Shown here in pieces: positions 22,336 to 30,354 of a stretch of DNA of 56,566 nt (positions within the stretch are counted from its first letter, which is position 1; each line of letters starts with the position of its first letter). The DNA is from Mycobacterium sp. UM_WGJ. Lineage in GTDB: Bacteria > Actinomycetota > Actinomycetes > Mycobacteriales > Mycobacteriaceae. The translations under genes and the position numbers were made by a program. The notes below the pieces were generated by a model. It did no database searches. It had not been told where the DNA came from and saw only the letters and a program-made list of their open reading frames with translations. The stretch spans positions 1-56,566 of the forward strand of contig NZ_AUWR01000029.1 in the NCBI RefSeq assembly GCF_000455125.1, read 5' to 3'.

Positions 22336-22552
22336 CCGACCGGGAGCACTGGGAAATCGACGCACCGCCCGACGGGTGGGCGCGCCCGTGGCCGCTTATG
22401 GTCGAGGTGGCCCGAGCCTTGCCCGAGTTCAGCTGGACGCTCGTTGGTGGGTTGATGGTGCAAGTCCGCTGATCGAAGATCGGGAGCTGCGCGAGGACGG
22501 GCACCACGCGCTCTCGGATCTGGTCGAGCTACTACTCGGCGTCGAGGAGTAA
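22332..22552 (+). pseudogene. Internally deleted AbiEii-like nucleotidyltransferase toxin
   Basis: The GTG at 22332 opens a 46-aa frame ending in WTLVGGLMVQVR with a stop at 22470-22472. WTLVGGLMVQ is the start of the nucleotidyltransferase fold; intact members continue with a His/Ala-rich helix and several hundred residues. Directly afterwards, in another frame (22469-22552), LIEDRELREDGHHALSDLVE ends in a stop and looks like a native C-terminus. The middle, with the catalytic acidic residues, is missing. The toxin is therefore inactive. Confidence 0.6.
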
Positions 22553-22642
22553 CAGCAGTAGCGGCCGGCCGTTGGCTTCGCAGCGTGTCAGAGCCCCGCG
22601 AGTCCAGCGCCGACGCCGACGCAGCCCCGCCAACCCTCGTCC

Positions 22643-23365
22643 TCAGGACGGGAGGCGGCGGTCGGTTCGGACGTGATCGATCCCCAGATCGTGGTGCAGG
22701 ATCCCCGGCGCGCTGGCACGCACCGGGGCGATGGCAGCCAGGATGCCCCAGCACGTGAGGTGGACAGCGGGATGCACGGCGTCGGGCGTATCGCCGGCGT
22801 AGAACGTGAACCGCGTGTTGCCGCGGGCGTCGTCGGACGCGGTTCGCAGGCGCCACCGCAGGGGAGCGTCAGTGTCGGGGCTGTCGGTGCCAAGCACAGC
22901 GCGCGCGTCGGGGCCTCCGGTCCGGAAGACGGCGTCGCCCAGGAGAGCCCCAGCCAGCTGCAGTGACGGCTCGTCGACCGGATGCTCGGTGACCGCCTGG
23001 GACAGCGTCACCGACTGCGTGCCGCGACTGATCCCGGAGAGGGCCCGCATGACATAGCCAGGCAGGGCAGTGGCGTGTCCTCCCGTGGCGTGGAACGTGG
23101 AACCGCCGGTGCGACAGGCGGCGAGCACGGCCTCGGCATCGGCAACCGGGGAGACGGTGATGACGTCGGTGCCGGAGGCGAGTGCCTCGAGCACCGCCTG
23201 GGAGTCCGGTGGCCCGTCGGTGGCGAACACGACCAGATCCGCCGAAGCACCGTCAGTGACGAGTCCGAAGTTGTCCGCGCGCTCGGTGATTCGGTGGGTC
23301 AGGTGTTCGGCGACAGCGCCGTCGCCCACCACGGCGACGGTGACGGGGGGCGTGGTGGCGCTCAT
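22643..23365 (-). CDS. DapB-like Rossmann-fold protein, short partner
   Basis: A protein of 240 aa. The N-terminus has a dinucleotide-binding turn (VTVAVVGDGAVAEHLTHRI), then DLVVFATDGPPDSQAVLEALASGTDVITVSP, the same layout as the Rossmann domain of the upstream gene. After about 110 residues the similarity thins and the C-terminal half is variable. Its ATG overlaps the upstream stop (ATGA), so the two are coupled. It may be a diverged second subunit; the reaction is unknown. Confidence 0.7.
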   Translation of the reverse strand: MSATTPPVTVAVVGDGAVAEHLTHRITERADNFGLVTDGASADLVVFATDGPPDSQAVLEALASGTDVITVSPVADAEAVLAACRTGGSTFHATGGHATALPGYVMRALSGISRGTQSVTLSQAVTEHPVDEPSLQLAGALLGDAVFRTGGPDARAVLGTDSPDTDAPLRWRLRTASDDARGNTRFTFYAGDTPDAVHPAVHLTCWGILAAIAPVRASAPGILHHDLGIDHVRTDRRLPS

Positions 23366-24657
23366 GCGGGCTCCAGTCGGTAGCGAGGTGCGAGATCGGG
23401 GATGACGACGCCGGGCGGGGCCGCGATGACCGCGGGCGCCGCGGCCAGCATGGCGTTGACCGAGATGTCGGTGACGGCGGACCAGTCGGCGTTGAACGCT
23501 TCGTCGTCGGGCTCGCTGCGCATTTCGACCCGGCCGGGCTTGCCCTCCAGGGTGATGAGGTGGCCGCCGGCGAGGCTGTTCGGATGATCGGGCCCCAGGT
23601 GCGCGTTGCCGCCGCCTACGTGCCAGCACTCCTCGTTGGTCATGAAGAGCCGGTCACCGATGTAGCCGCGGTAGGTCATGTGGATCGCGCCGACCGTGCC
23701 GGGTCGGATCACCGTGCCCCCGGCAGCCACCTCCACCCGCGCGGGGACGGGGTAGACGTGCCGTTCGACCCGCACCTGTTCCGGGGGCACCCCCCACAGC
23801 TCCCACGCGACGTTGCCGAGCACCGCGTCGAAGTAGAAGTGCTGCATCCAGGCGATCGCGTGGTCGTTGTCGACTGCGCTGAGCGGCTCGCCGAAGCCCA
23901 GGCTGGCGAGGCCGCCCCACATGCCGTCGGGGGCCGCGGAGAGGTCTCCGACTTCGAGGAACCGCACCTCCTCGACCTCCTCCATCAGAAGGGCGAGCCG
24001 GAGCAGCACTTGCTCGACCATCAGGCCGGGATGCAGGCCCGTTCCGTGCAGCGAGACGCCACCCGTCAGGCAGGCCTTCTGCAGGCGGACGCCGTCGGCG
24101 CGTTGGTGGATCGCGCGGCCGACGACGCCGCGCGCGAGCAGTTCGGCTCCGGGCCGCAGCGCGAAGCCCACGGGGGAGTCGACGGCCCGCATGGTGGCGG
24201 CCAATCCCTTGAGCGCTCGCTTCTCGGCTGGACCGAAGACGTCACCGGTGACCTTGAGGCGAGCCAGCGAGCGGAGTATCGACAGCGGCGAATGCGACTC
24301 CGAGAGCCAGGTCGGCTGGGCCGGATTGTGGAAGGCGGCGGCCGAGACGACGTTCTTGCCGGACTCCAGCAGTTCGATCACGTCCTCGTCCGCACCCTGC
24401 AGGAGTGCGGGTGTGGTGGGAGTGTGGATCACGAGGTCGGCGTCCAGCGCGAGGATCGCCTCCTTCGACGTCGTGGCGCGTATACCCACCGGGTCGCGGC
24501 CGGCGAGGACGCCGATGTCCACGCCGTTCTTGTGCGGGCTGAACACCTTCACGCCCACCACGTCGTAGTCGGGAGAATCCAAGGTGGTTTGAAGGGCTCG
24601 TCCGCCCATATCGCCGGGACCCCAGATCACGACCCGGATCGGTTGCTGCGCTGCCAT
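23362..24657 (-). CDS. Dihydrodipicolinate-reductase-like NAD(P)-dependent dehydrogenase
   Basis: A protein of 431 aa. The N-terminal Rossmann domain has RVVIWGPGDMGGRALQTTL, followed by DLVIHTPTT and GKNVVSAAAFHNP, as in the mycobacterial DapB-like family that includes amine and 2,4-diaminopentanoate dehydrogenases. True DapB is about 245-270 aa, so lysine synthesis is unlikely. The C-terminal two thirds form the substrate domain (HGTGLHPGLMVEQVLLRL). A leaderless promoter fixes the ATG at 24657. It is the first gene of a two-gene operon. Substrate unknown. Confidence 0.75.
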   Translation of the reverse strand: MAAQQPIRVVIWGPGDMGGRALQTTLDSPDYDVVGVKVFSPHKNGVDIGVLAGRDPVGIRATTSKEAILALDADLVIHTPTTPALLQGADEDVIELLESGKNVVSAAAFHNPAQPTWLSESHSPLSILRSLARLKVTGDVFGPAEKRALKGLAATMRAVDSPVGFALRPGAELLARGVVGRAIHQRADGVRLQKACLTGGVSLHGTGLHPGLMVEQVLLRLALLMEEVEEVRFLEVGDLSAAPDGMWGGLASLGFGEPLSAVDNDHAIAWMQHFYFDAVLGNVAWELWGVPPEQVRVERHVYPVPARVEVAAGGTVIRPGTVGAIHMTYRGYIGDRLFMTNEECWHVGGGNAHLGPDHPNSLAGGHLITLEGKPGRVEMRSEPDDEAFNADWSAVTDISVNAMLAAAPAVIAAPPGVVIPDLAPRYRLEPA

Positions 24658-24663
24658 GCACGA

Positions 24664-24669
24664 AATGTA
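24664..24669 (-). promoter_or_regulatory. -10 hexamer TACATT, leaderless promoter
   Basis: On the minus strand TACATT is followed by 6 nt and the ATG at 24657 of the DapB-like gene. The remaining 260 nt up to the next gene contain nothing else I can identify. Confidence 0.5.
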
Positions 24670-24930
24670 GACGAAAGCCGCCTCTCGGACGCTTTCGGTG
24701 CCGGGCTGCGGACGTTTGCTCACTAAGCCGACGTCGCGCGTAGCGGGGAATCGGTAGCCGGGCACACGGATTCAGCAGAGATACCGGTGCCCCGCAGCAG
24801 CATGAAGCCCTTGAAGGTCCAGGTTTGACGCTGATCGCGGCCAGCCGGATTTACTGCAACGCATAACAGCTTCCATGAAGAACCTGTAAAGGCTGCTGGA
24901 TCATCGCGCGCCTGGGCGGTTCTTGCGGGT

Positions 24931-24936
24931 TACGTT
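24931..24936 (+). promoter_or_regulatory. -10 hexamer TACGTT, leaderless promoter
   Basis: TACGTT is followed by 7 nt and the ATG at 24944, excluding the in-frame TTG at 24923 as start. Confidence 0.5.
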
Positions 24937-24943
24937 GTCGTCC

Positions 24944-25408
24944 ATGACGAGCGAGGAACAACTCCGGCAGATAGCCAGGGACGTATTCCCGGACTGGTCG
25001 CGGCCGCCCAGGATCGTGGTGGAGCAGATCGGCGAGCTGGTCAGGCGATGGCCGGTTGAGGGCTTCGCCCGCGAGAAGCTGCCCGATCAGGAGTGCCGTC
25101 TGGTCTGGATCGACAGGCACGTGATTGGACAGCTGGACTACTTCGCGGACGCTGCGGAGGAGCAGAATCTGGCTGTGGTGATCCGGCCGCTGAGCCAGGT
25201 AATCGGGCTCGATGTCAACGCCTATGGTGCGGCGGACGGCGGTTTCGGGGAGCGGACGTACCGGCGTGCGATGCGGGTGCGCTTCGCATCGGGGGATCCG
25301 ATCGAGGTCGACACGACTCGATACACGAATGACGGCCTCCGTGGTCACGCCGACAGGTTCATCGATCGGGTACTCGACGCACTGGCGGGTACACCCGCTG
25401 GGGAATAG
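24944..25408 (+). CDS. Hypothetical protein, 154 aa
   Basis: I do not recognise this family. The protein is soluble and acidic, of mixed alpha/beta content, with no signal peptide. A C-terminal segment (FASGDPIEVDTTRYTNDGLRGHADRFIDRVLDAL) looks like a beta-hairpin plus amphipathic helix. Codon use is slightly less GC-biased than the flanking housekeeping genes. It stands alone behind its own promoter. Confidence 0.65.
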   Translation: MTSEEQLRQIARDVFPDWSRPPRIVVEQIGELVRRWPVEGFAREKLPDQECRLVWIDRHVIGQLDYFADAAEEQNLAVVIRPLSQVIGLDVNAYGAADGGFGERTYRRAMRVRFASGDPIEVDTTRYTNDGLRGHADRFIDRVLDALAGTPAGE

Positions 25409-25463
25409 GGGAGATGCGAGAATCAAGACCAGGAATCCGACGCAGCATTCAACGAAAGCCATC

Positions 25464-25721
25464 ATGCCCGAAGACCAGAACACAGACGTGCCACCGAATC
25501 ACCTCTCCATCGACCCGCGCAGCGAGTTCTACGACGAAGAGGTGCTCCGCCGCGACGTGGGCATTCGCTTCAATGGCGTCGAGCGAACCAACGTTTGCGA
25601 ATACGACGTGGCTGAGGGCTGGGTGCGTGTCGAAGTCCCTACCGCGAAGGACCGTCGCGGAAATCCTATGGTCGTCAAGCTCAGCGGCACGGTTGAGCCT
25701 TACTTCCGCCCAGCAAAGTAG
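25464..25721 (+). CDS. DUF3297 family protein
   Basis: A protein of 85 aa showing the family's conserved core: NHLSIDPRSEFYDEEVLRRDVGIRFNG, then ERTNVCEYDVAEGWVRVEV and GNPMVVKLSGTVEPYF. DUF3297 proteins are small, soluble, widespread in proteobacteria and actinobacteria, and of unknown function. It follows the previous gene by 55 nt and may be co-transcribed. Confidence 0.88.
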   Translation: MPEDQNTDVPPNHLSIDPRSEFYDEEVLRRDVGIRFNGVERTNVCEYDVAEGWVRVEVPTAKDRRGNPMVVKLSGTVEPYFRPAK

Positions 25722-25736
25722 CGGACGCCCCGCAGC

Positions 25737-26018
25737 TCAGCTATTTCGATCGCCGCCGTTCCATGCGCGGGCCATGCCGCGCAGACGGGCGCGTACCGCT
25801 GATCGGCGATCCTCCGGCCGGTTGTGCGAGTGGCACATCCAGCAGCTGCACACATTCACTCCGGTGAAGTGGAGCCGCCAGTGGCAGCGGCTGACATGGC
25901 CAGTGCTGCGGTCGGGCAAATCGCAATCGCGGCCGCCGCAGTAGTGGACCGCGACGACGGTGATCTCGCGGCGGGCGACGCGTACGTGAAACGGAGCATG
26001 AGCATCGGTGCGGGACAT
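25737..26018 (-). CDS. Small cysteine-rich protein with CSCWMC motif
   Basis: A protein of 93 aa, very basic, with two cysteine groups (HYCGGRDCDLP and VCSCWMCHSH) that could bind a metal. The C-terminus is Arg-rich (RRSAVRARLRGMARAWNGG). The ATG at 26018 has GAGGA about 6 nt upstream. Small proteins with a CxCxxC core followed by a basic helix occur in actinobacterial phages and accessory regions; I assign no function. It could be spurious, but the ribosome-binding site and motif argue for a gene. Confidence 0.5.
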   Translation of the reverse strand: MSRTDAHAPFHVRVARREITVVAVHYCGGRDCDLPDRSTGHVSRCHWRLHFTGVNVCSCWMCHSHNRPEDRRSAVRARLRGMARAWNGGDRNS

Positions 26019-26255
26019 GCGGATCCTCGGAACGGGTAGCCCCACCGAGTCCGCGATCGCCGCGGGGATGGGGCTACGGCGTGTTCCGCAGACCGCCGGC
26101 CGAAGTCACTGATGCCATGCCGAGGAGCTTACCCGGCTGAGTTCGTCATACCTCTCTGCTTCTCGGGGTCTTCGCGCCGAAAGGCTGGATTCGCGCCGCG
26201 GCCATCGTCGGTGCGATTAGATGACACGGTCACGTATGGAGCGGGAGGGGTTTCC

Positions 26256-26678
26256 GTGCCGTCTAAACGAATGCTGCTGTTCATCACCGGGATCGCTGTC
26301 GCTGCCACGGCGAGCTGCGGGGCTACGAGTACGACAGGTGCGCCGCCTCCGACCGCCACTTTCGCCGCCGCCACGACCGGTGCTGCCCCCGTCGATAGCC
26401 GCCCGCGGGGCTACGTATCCGAGGAGACCTGGACCGATGGCCCGTGGCCGCTGACCGTTTCCGAAGCAACCCTGATGTGTGCGCGCCAAGGTGTCGATGG
26501 AGGGGAGCAGTCGGTGACTCTCGCTGCGAATCGGAGGATGTACGCCGTGAACGGCGCCGCTCAGTCGACCGGGCAATACGAAGACGTCGACGTGATCTGG
26601 GCCGACGATGCCACATACCCAGGACTGAAAGTGGACATCGGCCCACTGCTCGCCAAAGGATTGTCGCTCTGCGACTGA
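26256..26678 (+). CDS. DUF2511 lipoprotein-like exported protein
   Basis: A protein of 140 aa from GTG 26256, preceded by GGGAGGGG. The signal peptide ends in ATASC at residue 19-20, an imperfect lipobox. After a Thr/Ala/Pro linker (22-45) comes a DUF2511-type domain: [33 protein letters not shown] and a final LSLCD, with two cysteines likely bonded. The domain is common in actinobacterial lipoproteins of unknown function. It precedes the protease-like gene by 50 nt on the same strand. Confidence 0.75.
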   Translation: MPSKRMLLFITGIAVAATASCGATSTTGAPPPTATFAAATTGAAPVDSRPRGYVSEETWTDGPWPLTVSEATLMCARQGVDGGEQSVTLAANRRMYAVNGAAQSTGQYEDVDVIWADDATYPGLKVDIGPLLAKGLSLCD

Positions 26679-26728
26679 AGCGGCCCGTCAAAAAACTGCA
26701 CCCACTGATCCTTCTGAACAGGAGCGCC

Positions 26729-27394
26729 GTGCAGTTCACGCGTTGGCGGCTCACCCTCACTCTCGCAGTGCTTTTCGGCGCAACGTTGCCCGCCGCCCCG
26801 ACCGCGGCTGCGATGGTGATCCTGGGCGGTGGGGCTGCCATCGTCGTCGACGGCAACAGCTACTGCACGCTGACCACGATCGGACATGATCGGGCCGGTG
26901 ACGTGGTGGGCTTCACCGGAGCGGTGTGCGGTGGGCCGGGGGCATCGGTCGCAGTCGTGGGAACGGACACGACTGTGGGCACCATCGTGGCCGTCAACGG
27001 CGACCTGCGCTATGCGGTGATCAAGTTCGATGTGCCTGACCTGATCCCGGTGTCGGACTACGCCGGTGTGGTGATCAACGGCATCGGCGCGGACCCGGTG
27101 TTCGATTCGCTCGTGTGCAAGTACGGGCCCACCACCCCTGGCATCTGCGATCGCATCAGTTTCGACGGCTGGCCGCGTATGACGATGTTTGGGCAATTCG
27201 AGGCGGGCGATGTGGGAGCGCCGGCAACCATGGACGGCCGGCTGGTCGGCCTGGTTTATGGCGGTGCCGCGACTATGGGCGGCAAATACCGGCCCGCGAA
27301 ACCACTTACATACTTTACGAGATTCAGCGCGATCCTCGCCGACGTCAACGCCGGCGACGGGCCGGGCAGCGGATTCGTGCCGATCGGAAGCTGA
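26729..27394 (+). CDS. Exported trypsin-fold protein lacking the catalytic triad (pseudoprotease)
   Basis: A protein of 221 aa, GTG start with AGGAG upstream. The signal peptide ends near PTAAA (27). The body resembles exported mycobacterial serine-protease-like proteins such as Rv1815: CTLTTIGHD corresponds to the N-terminal Cys strand, FTGAVC replaces the FTAGHC box and so loses the catalytic His, and GDVGAP replaces GDSGGP and so loses the Ser. Paired cysteines are kept (CK and CD). It is probably a binding or structural protein rather than an enzyme. Confidence 0.7.
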   Translation: MQFTRWRLTLTLAVLFGATLPAAPTAAAMVILGGGAAIVVDGNSYCTLTTIGHDRAGDVVGFTGAVCGGPGASVAVVGTDTTVGTIVAVNGDLRYAVIKFDVPDLIPVSDYAGVVINGIGADPVFDSLVCKYGPTTPGICDRISFDGWPRMTMFGQFEAGDVGAPATMDGRLVGLVYGGAATMGGKYRPAKPLTYFTRFSAILADVNAGDGPGSGFVPIGS

Positions 27395-27410
27395 AACCGG
27401 CCGATCCGAC

Positions 27411-27848
27411 CTAGACCGCGATGCGCGCCATTCGTGCCAGTAGCGCCGAAATGAACGAGTCTGCGTTGTAGTGCCCGGCGCCGACCTCCACCTCGATCTC
27501 GTCTTCGCTGAAGGTCAGCACGATGGACGGCGAAGCGACCGTGTTGAATCCGACGGAACCGAACACCGCGCCCAGCTCGATAAAGCCCAAGGTCTCGATT
27601 CTACGAATAGCGCCGGTGATCAGCGAGTCATCGGCATAGCCGTCGGTCGCCAGCACTCCCACCACGCCACCTGCTATCCAGAGCGCCTCATAGCGTTCGC
27701 GTCCCGTCTCGGGCGTTGCCGACGTGAAGACTTCAGCCCCAGCCGAATACCGCCGCAGCAACTGTAAGTACTGCGTCGACGGACGGCTCCGCTCACTGAG
27801 GCCGAACACCGTCTCAAAAAACTCGTTGGGGGAAGGATCCTCAGACAT
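27411..27848 (-). CDS. Hypothetical protein, 145 aa
   Basis: No family recognised. The protein is soluble and acidic. The N-terminal half is helical (PNEFFETVFGLSERSRPSTQYLQLLRR), the C-terminal half strand-rich and ends in a helix (FISALLARMARIAV). It could be an ESX-associated or lysozyme-inhibitor-like small fold, but nothing in the sequence proves it. A leaderless promoter fixes the ATG at 27848. It is convergent with the pseudoprotease gene. Confidence 0.65.
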   Translation of the reverse strand: MSEDPSPNEFFETVFGLSERSRPSTQYLQLLRRYSAGAEVFTSATPETGRERYEALWIAGGVVGVLATDGYADDSLITGAIRRIETLGFIELGAVFGSVGFNTVASPSIVLTFSEDEIEVEVGAGHYNADSFISALLARMARIAV

Positions 27849-27855
27849 AGCTAGG

Positions 27856-27861
27856 ACAGTA
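27856..27861 (-). promoter_or_regulatory. -10 hexamer TACTGT, leaderless promoter
   Basis: On the minus strand TACTGT is followed by 7 nt and the ATG at 27848. Confidence 0.5.
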
Positions 27862-27899
27862 CGCGGGCCGTCGGCCAGCTCTCCCGGCCCCCGAAACCG

Positions 27900-30086
27900 T
27901 TACCGCTGCACCGCTGCCGTGGTGGCGGCCACCGAAACCCAGGTGTTGTTCACCGCGGCAGTCCCGGTGAAGGTGTCCACCCGCTCCGGATCGTGCAGGT
28001 CGTTCACGTTGGCCCCGGGCAGCAAGTCCGCGTGGCGCCAGCCGGTGTTGCGGTGTCCCCAGCCATGGGGCACCGAGACTGTGCCGGGCCGCATGTCATC
28101 GCTGATATGCAGCGGAACTTCGATCTTTCCGATGTCGGAGGTGACCTGCACCGTGTCACCCTCGGCAAGTCCGCGGTTCTTGGCGTCGTCGGGGTGCATG
28201 TGCAGCGTGCATTGGTTGGAGCCGCTGGTCATCGATGGCACATTGTGCAGCCAGGAGTTGTTGCTGCGCAGCTGACGTCGTCCGATGAGCTGCAAATCGT
28301 AGGCGCTTTGCGGGCCGGCGGGCCCGTCGAGCAACGTGGCGGCGGCCGCGATGAACTCCTCCGGCGCGAGCTGGACCTTGCGATCGCGGGTGGCGATGAC
28401 CTCGCGCAACCGTGGACGCAGCGGCCCGAGATCCAGCCCGCCGGCACTGTCGCGCAGTTGCCGCATGGTAATGCCCTTGCGGCCCTTGCGGATCCAACCG
28501 TATGGTCCAGTCGCCAGGGAGATGCCGGCCATGCGCAGCGGACTGATCGCGGCGAGCAGTGGCTTACGCACCGGTGCGACCAGCTGCCGCAGAGGCGCCG
28601 GAAGCAGCTCGAGCATGAGCAGGCTCAGGATCTCCCAGTCGTCTTTGGTGCCGGCCGGTGGCTCGAAGGTTCGATGCTGGTACCGGACGTTGTTGCGCAC
28701 GCTGAAGACCGGCAGTAGCAGCCCGACATCCTCGCGCTCCAGCGGTGAGGCCGGCGGCAGAATGTAGTCCGCGTGCCGACTGGTATCGGTGATGTACATG
28801 TCGATCGCCACATACAGATCCAGCGAGGCCATGGCCTGGTCCAGTCGGCCCCGCTGCGGGATCGAGGACACCGGGTTCCCGGCGCAGGTGATCATCGCCT
28901 TGATCTGGCCCTCGCCTGCGGTCAGGATCTCGTCGGCCATCACGACCGCGGGAAGTTCACCGCGGAACGACTTGTGCCGTCCCGACCGGTCCGTCCACGC
29001 GCCGTGGCCGGCCGGAATGTATTTCCCGAGCCGCGGCACATCCATGACCGGCGTGGAGAACATCGTGCCGCCCGCGCGGTCCAGGTTCCCGGTGACGGCG
29101 TTGATGACCATCACCAGCCAACTCACCAATGTCCCGGTCTCCTGCTGGCAGATACCGATACGGCAGTACAGCGCCGCCGATTCCGCCGCGGCATGGTCGC
29201 GGGCCAGGGCGTAGATCGTGTCGGCATCGACACCGGCGCGTTCGGCGACCGCCTCAGGGCTGGCGTCGGCTACCAGTCGGCGCAGCTGCGGCAGGCCCAC
29301 CGATTGGCGGGCGATCGCCGCTGTGTCACAGAGATTTTCGTTGATGAGCACATGCAGCATGCCCAGCAGGAGATACAGGTCGCCACCGGGGCGCACGGCG
29401 ATGTGCGCGTCGGCGAGCTTTGCGGTTTCGGTGCGGCGCGGATCGATCACGACGACGGTGCCGCCGCGGTCGCGCAGCGCTTTGATGCGCCGTTTGGCGC
29501 CGGGCATGACCGACAGCGATCCGTTGGACACGGCGGGATTGGCGCCAAGGATCACCAGCCGCTGGGTCCGATCGATGTCGGTGATCGGGACGAGCACGTT
29601 GGAACCGAACACCTTCCACGCGGCGTACTCGTGCGGCATCTGATCGATGCTCGAGGCGGAGAAGAAGTTCGGCGTCATCAGGGCTGCGCGCAGCAGGAGG
29701 CCGTAGACCGCCGCGGAACTGTGCGCGGCAGGGTTGCCGAGGTACATCCCCACGGCCTGGTTGCCGTGCTCTTTGCGGACCCGACGCAAGCGGGTGCCGA
29801 TGTCGGCGAGGGCTGCCGCCCAGCTCACGGATTCGAAGGTGTCGCCAACCCGCCGCATCGGGGTTCGCAGGCGGTCGGGATCCTCGTGCAGACCGGCCAT
29901 CGCGGTCGCCTTCGGGCAGATGTATCCGTGCGAGAAGACGTCGTCGGTGTTGCCCTGGACGCGGCTGACCTTGGCGTCGGTCACCGTGATCTGAATGCCG
30001 CAGTGCGCCTCGCACAGCGTGCACTGACTGGTATGCGTGGTGCTAGCGCCCCTGGAATCAGACAGGGGCAGGTCGACGGTCGTCAT
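27900..30086 (-). CDS. Molybdopterin-dependent oxidoreductase (FdhF/NapA-like)
   Basis: A protein of 728 aa of the bis-MGD family. The N-terminal 4Fe-4S motif is CTLCEAHCGIQITV with a fourth Cys in YICPKA. Domains with YLGNPAAHS, ILGANPAVSN and VIDPRRTETAKLADAHIAVRPGGD bind the cofactor; the C-terminal domain holds NQCTLHMHPDDAKNRGLAEGD and VSVPHGWGHRNTGW. There is no Tat signal, so it is cytoplasmic, and no electron-transfer subunit is adjacent. Substrate unknown. GGAGA precedes the ATG at 30086. Confidence 0.88.
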   Translation of the reverse strand: MTTVDLPLSDSRGASTTHTSQCTLCEAHCGIQITVTDAKVSRVQGNTDDVFSHGYICPKATAMAGLHEDPDRLRTPMRRVGDTFESVSWAAALADIGTRLRRVRKEHGNQAVGMYLGNPAAHSSAAVYGLLLRAALMTPNFFSASSIDQMPHEYAAWKVFGSNVLVPITDIDRTQRLVILGANPAVSNGSLSVMPGAKRRIKALRDRGGTVVVIDPRRTETAKLADAHIAVRPGGDLYLLLGMLHVLINENLCDTAAIARQSVGLPQLRRLVADASPEAVAERAGVDADTIYALARDHAAAESAALYCRIGICQQETGTLVSWLVMVINAVTGNLDRAGGTMFSTPVMDVPRLGKYIPAGHGAWTDRSGRHKSFRGELPAVVMADEILTAGEGQIKAMITCAGNPVSSIPQRGRLDQAMASLDLYVAIDMYITDTSRHADYILPPASPLEREDVGLLLPVFSVRNNVRYQHRTFEPPAGTKDDWEILSLLMLELLPAPLRQLVAPVRKPLLAAISPLRMAGISLATGPYGWIRKGRKGITMRQLRDSAGGLDLGPLRPRLREVIATRDRKVQLAPEEFIAAAATLLDGPAGPQSAYDLQLIGRRQLRSNNSWLHNVPSMTSGSNQCTLHMHPDDAKNRGLAEGDTVQVTSDIGKIEVPLHISDDMRPGTVSVPHGWGHRNTGWRHADLLPGANVNDLHDPERVDTFTGTAAVNNTWVSVAATTAAVQR

Positions 30087-30266
30087 TGGGGTCTCCATCC
30101 GCGGCGGTCATCGCGCCATGGCGTGAATCACGATCCCCCGATTCGCGCTGTTGCCGTGTGCGCACCGATAAGAATTCTGGCATCCCGGCCACCCGCGGCG
30201 CCACGGATTCCGGCCGACAACCCCAGGTAGGCCCGCGGGACCCGGGCGTGAACCCGAATTCCCTCA

Positions 30267-30295
30267 TTGACCCGAGCCCGGAGTCCCCCTAGACT
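30267..30295 (+). promoter_or_regulatory. SigA-type promoter of the MpaB-like gene
   Basis: TTGACC (30267-30272) and TAGACT (30290-30295) are separated by 17 nt, the best -35/-10 pair in the window. Transcription would start near 30302. Confidence 0.65.
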
Positions 30296-30302
30296 CCCAA
30301 TA

Positions 30303-30322
30303 CTGATAACGCATGTTGTCAG
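30303..30322. promoter_or_regulatory. Operator-like palindrome just downstream of the promoter
   Basis: CTGATAAC (30303-30310) and GTTGTCAG (30315-30322) form an inverted repeat with one T-G position around GCAT. Lying at the predicted start of transcription, it is placed for a repressor, for instance of the TetR type. No regulator gene is adjacent. Confidence 0.5.
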
Positions 30323-30354
30323 AAGTGGTCAACGATGACTGGGAGTGCGCACTC

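Noticed and set aside
23362-24657. Lysine-pathway DapB
   Set aside because: It is far too long (431 aa versus about 250) and sits outside any lysine operon. It belongs to the broader DapB-like dehydrogenase group.
28773-30230. Long plus-strand frame opposite the molybdopterin oxidoreductase
   Set aside because: No recognisable family; Arg/His/Gly-rich shadow of a gene with an intact Fe-S and cofactor-binding signature.
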